From Lingula anatina (Eukaryota; Brachiopoda; Lingulata; Lingulida; Lingulidae), in NCBI RefSeq assembly GCF_001039355.2, contig NW_019773981.1, positions 421,595 through 485,594 on the forward strand: DNA of 64,000 nt, in the 5' to 3' direction. Position 1 is the stretch's first letter. Every line of letters begins with the position of its first letter. The notes beneath the pieces are model-generated. The model was given only the letters and a program-made list of their open reading frames with translations, was not told where the DNA came from and did not search any database. This document shows, piece by piece, positions 44,631 to 56,200 of the stretch. Position numbers and translations under genes: made by a program.

Positions 44631-46374
44631 CGGGAAATGGATTGTTCAGCAGAGGCATGGCGACCATGTTATTTTACCTGGTGACACTACATGTATATGT
44701 TTATGCATCTGCACTTATTGTGTTGAATGGTATTTTTGTTTTTGGTTAATTAATCGATTTTGATCGCTCGTTTTGTGATGGACGTGTAAGTTACCTGACA
44801 ATGATAGAACGCAATTAATTACTTTATTTTCTCTTTCTTGTTTTTGCTTTTAAATACAGAATTGCATCAACGATATGCTGTAAATAGAAAGTATATGTGT
44901 ACTCCCTTCTCACTAGTTGTGATAATTTCTATGTTTTGTTTTGTTTTTCTCTGATCCTCAGCTGTTCGGTTGTTTTCCTGTGTGGATTATGGATTCCAAC
45001 TCACTAGAGCTTTTCAGATTTTTTCCTAAATCTTTTTATGTTTCGTATACTACCATGAGTTTATAATAAGAAATATTTCGATAAGTCTTTCGATCATGAA
45101 AATTACATCGATTACATGCAGTGTAGATGACGAGTGTTCTCTGATAATACACAGGCATATTATTAGATGTAATACCGGTGGTTAAAAGATATTTGACATA
45201 ATTGGATCCAATTTCACATTTATTGGCTTGGGAAGCGAAATATAATATTCGGAAAGCAAATGAAGTGTTCGTTTTATTATTATTATTATTTTTTTTTTAG
45301 TTTTCAGCAGGTTCTTTTTAACGTTTCTTTACAATACAAATAAAGACAAACGGGTATATATCACAAGGCCGATATGATTTAAGTATTGCAATAAGTTTTG
45401 ATTCTACTATGCAAAACTATTTATTTTCAATGTTTTATGTCGTCAAATATCGATAGATAAAATAATTGGTGAATGGCAATATTTGCAGATTCCTTTATTG
45501 TAATTTCTTTTTGACATCGTAATCAAAATAATATGCTGTAATAATATACATGAGCGTCCTCAACATAAAGATTTAAACTCGTACAAAAAGAAACCTCGTA
45601 GTCTAGCAATCTGTTGACATCATGTATAAATATCCCTGTTAAGGCTTGACAAAAACCTCATATAAAAAGAAAAGTAGCCTGTTCTTAATCGGAGTGTTTA
45701 TATATAGAACATCATTTTGATATATTCTATTTCACATTTTTATGAAAAAATCGCTCTGACACAATTTTGGAGATTAATTTTGTGTCAGATTATCCATGCA
45801 TTTTATCTGCAATGCGATCGCTCCGAAGTCTGTACTAGTAGCTTAATGAAAACCTAATTAGCAGTTGCAGCCTGTTGATGTCCCTTTTCTACACAGGTAC
45901 CCTCTACCAGGGCGACAGATAGATTTTTTCTGGTAGAGGGTATAGCACAGGAGCTACATCTTTTCTGTTGAAATATATCCCATTGTCGTCTTTTTGGTCT
46001 TCTCATGGGTTCTAAGAGCTAGATGGAAGTAAGAAAAGTAAAACAATATTGTGTCCTTTAATATGCCCCTTGTTATGTATTATAGGAACAATAAATTAAT
46101 TTGAAGGTATGTTTCTTAATGAGAATACATATTATACAAATAACTGATAAATTGGACTGAAGGAATAAGAATTTGCCATCCGTCATTTTTTTAGAAAACA
46201 AATTGAAACATTTCAATAGCAAAATCTCTACGGTAGGCTATTTGACGTATTTGACCGCAGAATTTGGTTCAACTTGAGAAACTATAGAGTGTTCCTTTGA
46301 CAATGAGATTCTTTCCTTTCTTTACTAACCACTTTACTTCAATATACTGATGAAAGCACTGATTTTTGGCCTCT
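44631..46374. repeat. Left copy of a 1744 bp block (overlap with 46376-48119)
   Basis: It is identical to 46376-48119 at offset 1745 apart from a couple of substitutions (for example CCCTTTTC versus CCCTCTTC). A single n separates the copies. I read this as two contig ends covering the same 1.7 kb. Confidence 0.9.
45899..45942. repeat. Short CCTCTACCAG palindrome (minimal element)
   Basis: ACCCTCTACCAG and CTGGTAGAGGGT face each other around about 20 bases. It is a deletion-like minimal form of the family at 62379, repeated at 47644-47687 by the overlap. Confidence 0.6.
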
Positions 46375-46375
46375 N

Positions 46376-48119
46376 CGGGAAATGGATTGTTCAGCAGAGG
46401 CATGGCGACCATGTTATTTTACCTGGTGACACTACATGTATATGTTTATGCATCTGCACTTATTGTGTTGAATGGTATTTTTGTTTTTGGTTAATTAATC
46501 GATTTTGATCGCTCGTTTTGTGATGGACGTGTAAGTTACCTGACAATGATAGAACGCAATTAATTACTTTATTTTCTCTTTCTTGTTTTTGCTTTTAAAT
46601 ACAGAATTGCATCAACGATATGCTGTAAATAGAAAGTATATGTGTACTCCCTTCTCACTAGTTGTGATAATTTCTATGTTTTGTTTTGTTTTTCTCTGAT
46701 CCTCAGCTGTTCGGTTGTTTTCCTGTGTGGATTATGGATTCCAACTCACTAGAGCTTTTCAGATTTTTTCCTAAATCTTTTTATGTTTCGTATACTACCA
46801 TGAGTTTATAATAAGAAATATTTCGATAAGTCTTTCGATCATGAAAATTACATCGATTACATGCAGTGTAGATGACGAGTGTTCTCTGATAATACACAGG
46901 CATATTATTAGATGTAATACCGGTGGTTAAAAGATATTTGACATAATTGGATCCAATTTCACATTTATTGGCTTGGGAAGCGAAATATAATATTCGGAAA
47001 GCAAATGAAGTGTTCGTTTTATTATTATTATTATTTTTTTTTTAGTTTTCAGCAGGTTCTTTTTAACGTTTCTTTACAATACAAATAAAGACAAACGGGT
47101 ATATATCACAAGGCCGATATGATTTAAGTATTGCAATAAGTTTTGATTCTACTATGCAAAACTATTTATTTTCAATGTTTTATGTCGTCAAATATCGATA
47201 GATAAAATAATTGGTGAATGGCAATATTTGCAGATTCCTTTATTGTAATTTCTTTTTGACATCGTAATCAAAATAATATGCTGTAATAATATACATGAGC
47301 GTCCTCAACATAAAGATTTAAACTCGTACAAAAAGAAACCTCGTAGTCTAGCAATCTGTTGACATCATGTATAAATATCCCTGTTAAGGCTTGACAAAAA
47401 CCTCATATAAAAAGAAAAGTAGCCTGTTCTTAATCGGAGTGTTTATATATAGAACATCATTTTGATATATTCTATTTCACATTTTTATGAAAAAATCGCT
47501 CTGACACAATTTTGGAGATTAATTTTGTGTCAGATTATCCATGCATTTTATCTGCAATGCGATCGCTCCGAAGTCTGTACTAGTAGCTTAATGAAAACCT
47601 AATTAGCAGTTGCAGCCTGTTGATGTCCCTCTTCTACACAGGTACCCTCTACCAGGGCGACAGATAGATTTTTTCTGGTAGAGGGTATAGCACAGGAGCT
47701 ACATCTTTTCTGTTGAAATATATCCCATTGTCGTCTTTTTGGTCTTCTCATGGGTTCTAAGAGCTAGATGGAAGTAAGAAAAGTAAAACAATATTGTGTC
47801 CTTTAATATGCCCCTTGTTATGTATTATAGGAACAATAAATTAATTTGAAGGTATGTTTCTTAATAAGAATACATATTATACAAATAACTGATAAATTGG
47901 ACTGAAGGAATAAGAATTTGCCATCCGTCATTTTTTTAGAAAACAAATTGAAACATTTCAATAGCAAAATCTCTACGGTAGGCTATTTGACGTATTTGAC
48001 CGCAGAATTTGGTTCAACTTGAGAAACTATAGAGTGTTCCTTTGACAATGAGATTCTTTCCTTTCTTTACTAACCACTTTACTTCAATATACTGATGAAA
48101 GCACTGATTTTTGGCCTCT
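46376..48119. repeat. Right copy of the 1744 bp block
   Basis: It ends within the stop codon of gene C, where contig 1 apparently stopped. The true distance between genes B and C is therefore probably about 1.7 kb shorter than shown. Confidence 0.9.
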
Positions 48120-49774
48120 ACTCACCTCTGGCAGAAGAAGACCCTGATGCCCCTTTGTTTTTTGCACCTGCAAAACAACTTGGCAGCCACTGCCACCATG
48201 CCGCACGTGCAGCTGACTTCATGAAGCAGTGGAAAATGAACAAAAAAAGGCCCTGAAGGGAGTTAAAGATTGCAAACAGGTAATGGAACACCATAAACTT
48301 GGCACTGACGGTGAGGAAAGCGAAGCCCCAAGTGAGCCCCAAAAGCACGACCATGCTGCAGGTGCCCTTGACCTGTGACGCCACTGATGACGTCTTGACA
48401 CTGGTAATTTTCCTTTGCTTGGCATGACGGCGGATTTGACGAAAGACCAAAATGAAGCTGACGAAATTGAGAACAATCGTCAGTCCAATAGGTGCTATAA
48501 CTGTGATGTACATGGGGACGGGAGTCAACCAGCAACTGAAAATTCAAAATATAAATAACTTTGATATTATATATACCGGTATCAATTGTTATAGACTCTA
48601 AATGAAAAAATTCTATGATCTCAAGTGGGTCTGTTTTACTTAAAAAAAACTTTGGTTAAAGGACCCAGTGTAAGGATTTACCACGAAAAATTCCATGGGG
48701 GTAAACAGTACTTTTTCTCTGAATAACCAACCTTTGATCCTCGTTTCCTGACATTACTCTATAACAAATACTAACAGTAAATTAAACAAATAATGCCACA
48801 TTACATCTGTACTAGTCTCGTTTATATCAATAATAATAATAATAATAATTTAAGAAAAATATCTCTTACAATGTCGCATCATATCCAGTATAGTAACCAT
48901 AGTGGTCCACATTAATAGCAGTTGTCAGTACTACTACAAAGAGGGGGAAACCTGGAAAGAAATAAACTTATTTTATCATAGCTTTTTTAAAAGATATTAA
49001 AATAAATACATTTATATAGCACAGTTTCCAGTCTAATAGACAATTCTTGTAATAGTATCACCATCTGAGGACCTGAATATGTTTACTATTCTGTCTAAGC
49101 AAAACTGATTAATCATATATGATATTGAAAGCCCCCCCACCCCCCCCCTAAAAAAAAACAAAATTGCCCAAAACTATGATGCAAGGAGATTGTATAATTA
49201 CCCAAAATAATACCATAATACTCACCCCAACCAAAAACAGCAAATTTCAGTATCATTTTCCTGAAGTACACGTCAAAGACCTTGACCAGGGCCAGGTACA
49301 TGTAGAAGGCTTCGACCAGCATCCAGCTCATAGTGGACAGTAGGAAGTAGTGGAGGAAGGCAGCTACTAGCTGTATAGATATATGAATAGGAAATACTAC
49401 AGTAACTACTACTACTACGGATGCTGCTGCTACCACCAGTACTACAGTGACTTCTTCTAGCACTACAGATAATATGAATAAGAAATACCATAGACATATG
49501 GTATATATAAATAGGAACTCTGACCATTGATTAATAAACCTCAATGTTCAAGGCTTTAAACATCAGAACTAAGGAATGTAAGCTCGGCAGATGATTTAAA
49601 AAAAGCACTAAAAACTTATTTTTTAAATAAGTGTTATGATTAACCATTTTCACCTTGCACACAATGACATTGCTGAGCTCCTGGGTGCCTGACACAAACA
49701 TTAAGTTTAGACCAAGTAATGCTACACAAAGGTTTATCAAAATCTTGGCTGGTATGTCCTTCAGAAGCTTTCTG

Positions 49775-49817
<43 letters not shown>

Positions 49818-50265
49818 AAATTATTGACTTAAGAGATGTTGAGGGGACCGAAAAGGAAACAACACAGCCCAACCCTTCACCCCATTTCAAAACCTGGTTA
49901 CACTCTTCTGTCCACTAGAATGATGGACCCGTTTATTAATAATTAAGAAATAGCTTTCAATAATGAAGACCCATAGATATTTAACTTTTGTGGACTATAC
50001 ACTTCATAATTCTCCAAAATTTGAAATACACATAGAGTTTTGGTCTGTAAGCTTGGATCTACTTTCGATCTAAAATTATCCTGTCTATAACCACTCCCTG
50101 GTGAACTGAAGCCTTTGTGTGAGCCACCTAGACTTACCTGAATACCACATGTGTTACAATTGTCAGTAACAGTGCTACAGAGCTGATAGCACATCCTACA
50201 TAAGTTATAATACTCAAAATCTCTCTGTTAATCTTATCAATCTTCACAGCACTGCTGTAGACATC
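48118..50265 (-). CDS. Gene C exons 16-20: seven-transmembrane (class B2/adhesion) domain
   Basis: Exon 50265-50138 gives TM1 ([19 protein letters not shown]). Exon 49771-49654 gives TM2 ([18 protein letters not shown]) with CK at its end. Exon 49370-49226 gives TM3 ([18 protein letters not shown]) and ends in FGWG. Exon 48951-48870 gives FPLFVVVL (TM4) and loop 2. Exon 48535-48118 gives CWL, then TM5, TM6 ([17 protein letters not shown]) and TM7 ([18 protein letters not shown]). The disulfide Cys pair, the WG-FP motif, GLTWGF and the SLQG end are adhesion-GPCR hallmarks. Confidence 0.93.
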
Positions 50266-53200
50266 CTGAAGATTTAAGATGCGTTCAAATGAAGTTCACA
50301 AGAATGCAAAAATGCCCTGTGTGAAATCACACACACATATTATGCACCTTTCTTTGAATTTTGCTATATAAAACTTTATTTGTCACTGTTTGTTAGACTT
50401 CAAATTAAAAACCAAAAGATAAATATAATTATCACACTTATATATAGAATTTTAAATTGACAGTGGATATGACTACAACATTTCATGTCAAAGTGGACGA
50501 GTTAATTTGGACGTTTGTTTAATTTGTTATACATAAGCAGTTATCCTGTAACCTCCCCCACCCAGAATGTTAGTGGCTGCACTTACCACTAACAAGGCAA
50601 AGTTAGTGAGATGGTTACAATGGCACTCTGTGCTGTTACCCAGAATATCCAGGGCCACTTTACATCCATAGTTTGACCAACCACCTAAACCACCACGGCT
50701 GTCAAAGTCCCAGTACACACACTGAGAGTTATTTATCACCTGGGAAAGATGTAAAATAAGGGGTATATACTGTATATAAAAACAGGAAATATTTACTTTT
50801 TAAACAACACTGTTGCTTATCATCTAGTACATTACCTATTATGGTAAAGATGCAGGAACATTTTGTAGTTTATATTTGCCTCTCTTTCTCTCTCACTGTA
50901 TGTATAAGTTAGTTCCACCTTAAATTTGATCAATTAATTTTCAACTTTACATTTTCTGTCACAGTAATGATAGTTTTTTTCTATACTATGCATTATAACA
51001 ATAATTTTCTACCTGATGCTCATTCAGATGGCGGAAGTACAATCTAATTGGCTCCTTCAAATTCTGGACTTTTTTCCCCACCAGACTTCCTGAGATAATG
51101 CGTCCATTGAGGGCCACATAGGATGATGAAGAGGAGCTGTAATCTTCCTTCTGCTCTGAACTGTTACCGTGAGCAGCTAGAACCTGGTAAAACATTTGGT
51201 AACCGTATGAATATTTTTTGGGTTTTAGAGTAAACTGTAAGAGCCTTAAAGGCACCAAACATAGTTAGACTCTAAGAACTCAAAAATATCTATAATTGTA
51301 CAATAAAACTTGACCTATGGTCTTCTTACTAAATAGCCTTATAGTTTTTGTATAAATGCACTCCAACAGTTTTTATTCTTTATATGCAGTGGCACTGATA
51401 TTCAGGGTTTGAGAAGAGAAAGGTGCTAAAAAGTATTTTGTACATTAGGATCAGGTACTGGTACAGTATATGTAGCTATAATCTTTATCAATATTCAAAT
51501 CATTCAATCATTCCAGATATTAACATTTACCTCAAAAAAAGTCTCTCTGTTATACACAACAAAGTGAACTCTTTGAGAGGCTGTGGCCATTTTGGAGACA
51601 TTTTCCCTGACAAACAGTGATCTGGGTATACGAATGGCCACATCAACATTGGAATGAAAAGGTACCTCAGCATTTTTCAAAATCTTGACCTAAAACATAT
51701 AACATGAAGTATGTAGTAACAATTGATTTGAGCTGAGATTACTATATAAGGCAAAATTATACCATGCAGAGTTATTGAGATACACATAGAATTAAAGATT
51801 CTGAATACTTTTGAACTAGTTGAAAAATATCAAGTTATGTATTAATATATACAGATTGACTAATTTGTTAGTGAGTAAATGAGGAAACAGATGAGTTCAT
51901 AAATAGATGAATATAAACAAATATGATAACATGAAACAAGCATTAAACAAATAAACACAAACACAAATTAGAAAAAAAGCAATATTTTGGACTTTAATAA
52001 TAAGTAACAAGTCACCTCTAAGCCACCGTTTTCCATTATTGTTTTATCCAGGCTGTCAAGACCAATACCATCAAAGTCTGCATCATCAACAACAACATCA
52101 GCCACTGACAGTGCTAAGTTGGGAGTCACCAGGGTCAAATTATTACCATCAAGTTTCATGTTTGCTGCAAACTCTTCAATTACTTCTAAAATTCTGAGAA
52201 AAGTTTCCATAAATTCAAAACTGGGGATTTTATTCTTCCTCATTGTCTTTGTAGTGAGCCATCTGCTGTTAAAATGCCAAATTTCCTTGTTCCTTTGCTA
52301 TTTATAAACTGTGATTGCTTAAATGTGTGCGTGTGTGTGTGTGCGTGTGTGTGTGTGTGTGCATATGTGTGTAAGTATACTCTTGAGTCTCAAACTAGTT
52401 GACAACTGACCAACATTTTCATGTATACAAAAGTGCAGACACTAGAATCAAAGTTAAATCCCATTAAGCTTTTTGTCTAATATTTATTTTAGACATAAAA
52501 ATACATGTATAAATACAATTGTATCTTAGAACTTGAATGCTCACCTAATGGACTGCCATATATACTGCACACACAGTGCCTGAAAAACCTCTCTCACTTA
52601 CGTTTGTGCAAGTTTAGATGTACAAACACAAACAGGTGACATACACACCTTGTTACTCCCAGTGTTCTTTCCTCAGACTCCAATAAGGCCCCGGGGTCAA
52701 CATCCATAAGATGACCCACAGTTTGGACGACCTCTCTAGCCACAATGGGGTCATCTGAGGTCAAGGTCACTACTTGAGCCAGCACATCTGTAGTAAGGTC
52801 AACATCAATGCTGTCAAATAGTTCACCTTCACCTGATGTCACCTCTGACAGAGTGACAGCAACTTCTCTTGCATTTTCTGAAATGGTGACCAAGATGTTA
52901 CTCACAATTAAGGTTTTATGATGCTCACGCCTACCAGTACATACAGGTGTATTGCTAATCTCAATGGTTTTGGCTAGAATAATATACTGTATATGTATGT
53001 CTACGAATATACACACACACACATATAATTTTAACTTTCTGCAATCATTACACTAAAAAAGCTTACATTTCAATTAAAATAAGCTCCAGCAGATTCTAGA
53101 GTCACAAACTGTGAAAAACTTACCTAAGGTGATGCCTTCTGTTTGAAGGCCATGTAGGGTTAAAGTCAACTTTGTAACACAATTACTCAGCTCTGGTTCC

Positions 53201-56200
53201 TGCCAGAACACAGTGTTTTCCTCAGATATGACACTTATAAAAACAAAAAAAATATATATATATAATATACTTTCTTTTTATTGTTAAATACAACTAAAAA
53301 AACTAATATATGTGTAGACCTAAGCTAAAATCTGTATTGCAATGTTTGATTTTTTATGGAAAGTGTGACAAATTTTTAGAATATAAAATGAATGCCACAT
53401 TCTAAATTATTTTAGAAAAATATGAGGTGAATCTGAAAATCTTTAATACAACACTACCCTAATAGTATTTGGTGTTTGCAGATGCCACTTTTGGCTCACT
53501 TTCTAATGCCTGAATTAACTCATATAATTTTGATAAGTGTAAAAAAATTGACAGATATTTATCTATATAGCATGTGGTTTGAAAATAAATATTTTTGTAC
53601 CATGTCCTTGTGGCATTTGCATTTTCATCAATATGAAATTGGCAAGGTAGATGAACCACCACACTTTTTATGGTGCTGTTGACTTGGGTCAATGGCCATT
53701 GGTATCTGCCTTTGACACCAGAGGTCACCTCTGATGCACACTCTCCTGGAATAAAAAAAAATCTTCAATAAATTAACACTGAACATTTAAAGGAGTGTAT
53801 ATATTACATTACATTACATTACATTACATTGTTAACACAGTGACTGTGGTTTGTCTAGTGGACATAAATATATATTACAGGTCTAGGCTGAACCTGATGT
53901 GAACTGCGCCAGTTCTCTTATTCTCACCTGTGGAAATTTGTGATGGATTAATGACATATATGGTCAAATTTACAGAGGTTGTGGGGCCATCATATTCCTC
54001 AGATTCAGGGGCCTCTCTGCGCTGTCTTTTTTCTATGCAGTGACCTGGGTATACCTAAATTTTAAAAAATAAAAATTAATAAAAAAGTGATTGATTTCAT
54101 TGTGATTATTATTGTACACAACAGCTACAAAAGGGAAATTAAAGGACCTTTATACAGGGATAAGGACTGTTTCCAAATTAATACGTCCATCTTCCAAGGG
54201 AATGTGGACTACAGCACAGGTCTAAAGTAATGAACATGATAATAAGATTATCTTCGCACTTTTACTTTCATAAAACACAAAAACATATTATTGTATTTTT
54301 CCACTATACTTACTGAGAAGTCACAATATTGATCAAAGGCTTCCGAGCAGAATGTGACAGTGCAGAGGAAATATACAGAAGTGGCGCCCCCTCTCAGAGC
54401 AAAGACATTAAATACAGGTGACATGGCAAACGTGCCATTTCTATTTGACACAAAACCCTGTCCACTTGGCCATATTTCAGGTATGTCAGTGCCACAGCTG
54501 GAATATATTCATGAACATATTTTAAATAAGAAAAATGATAACTGCCTATACTTTGGACCCATTATACATAATGTATGTATAGTGGTTCCATGTGCATACA
54601 ATTAAATTTCGGTATTACTGATTTCTAATTGTACATCCAAAAGACCTCATTTTGTTCTCTTGCAATATCTAAATCCAACTGAATTCCTGTCTAGTCTTTT
54701 ATTATAATATAGGAAATGGCTTATTATTTATTATTGAAACATTCAAACAATTTCTTGTATATCCTGAGCTTTACATGCAGCACTTAAGCTAAAATATGAC
54801 ACTGATTTTGTTGTTGCAAACAAGTGATTTATCTTACATTTTAATGTAAGTGCAATTAAACTGCAAACTGTCCAATAAAATAGAAGTGGGCAGGATATGT
54901 ATACAACTCAGGGAGGGTTGGGGCTGTTCAACTGAAGTCCCCCTCCCCCTCCCCTCCCAACACACAGACAAAGCAACACTGTTGAAAACGTATCAGTTGG
55001 GAATGGTACAAACATGTAATTTGAACAGTTACTGTTAAAATGAGGTGTTACCATCTAAATGCTTTCAATGAGCTTACTAATCTGAGAGTATGGCTAGCCT
55101 GGGACTGATCTCCACTCTTGAAATCTGGACAATACATGATTTAATACGCATCCCAGTAAATCCTGAAATTATAGACAAATCAATATTAATTAACAGTATT
55201 TTTATTTATATTTAAAATATAAATCCTCAGCAAAATGACCTTACGTTTTTCTGAGGGAAAATTATTTCATGAACATTATAATATCATTACATCATAACAA
55301 TCAGTTTTACATAAAGGTGTTTTTAGCCCTATTTTGACTAACAGTGCCCAATGCCAAATGCCAGTGAAAGCGAAAGTGCAAGTAAGCTTGTCCAGTAAAA
55401 ATCTGTATAACATTCTGTTCCTGGCCACTAGTTCTGCTGAAAGTTTCTAATGTGACAGATTCTGCTGTTCCAAAGGACCTAAATATATAGAATTTAAAAT
55501 TTTGGACAAAGACTCAGACATATCTCTTGCATTACTTTACAAAGAGAGAGAGAGAGAGAGAGAAGTGGAGAGGAAAAAAAGAGAGAGGGGAAGAGAGGAG
55601 GGAGAGGAATGTGTGTGCTCATACAGGTTCCTTACCCCCAAAACCTTTCTTTCCTATCCTCACTCGTAAATGCACAGGTGTTCCAAGCTCTAAAATACTT
55701 GGGAGAGCTTTTGCATCTGGCAAAGTTTCTCTGTTTTTGGTCCCCGCTATTGTGTCCATTACGACCTCTGGCTTAAGATCAATAGGGTGGCCTGTTGATA
55801 GGCTAAAATATACTTTCTTCATTAAGTTGTCTGTAAATTAGTAAGACTGATGGTTCCAAACATGACAATTCTTTTTTTTCTTATTTTTTATTATTTTTAT
55901 TGCTAAACCACATAATTAGCAAAAGCATCTGAGCACGTATTGATACAATTGCCTAAAGTAACTTTGATCGAAACATTTTATAAAGGGTTTCCTCAGCTAA
56001 ATAATAATTTGCAAAAAGCTTTTAGACTGAAACAGTAGTGCTAGTTTAATGTTAGATACTGGCAATCGATTGTCCAACCTCAGCAGTCTCTGGTTTGCCA
56101 AATGATTTGTGAAACAAATAATTGCCCAAACTTATTTTTTTTTGTAGATTAAAAAGCCACTCCATGGGATTTCCCTACCCAAATGAAATTTCAGAGGTTC

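Noticed and set aside
53459..53600. Open reading beyond the HormR exon ([15 protein letters not shown] and on)
   Set aside because: It stays open by chance after the real donor at 53601. Including it loses the ATRTC-to-VISEEN join and breaks the phase with the next exon.
55370..55490. Candidate ZP exon on the minus strand ([13 protein letters not shown])
   Set aside because: It lacks a phase-compatible donor. Exon 55078-55162 fits the expected Cys motif and the SDY end with correct phases.
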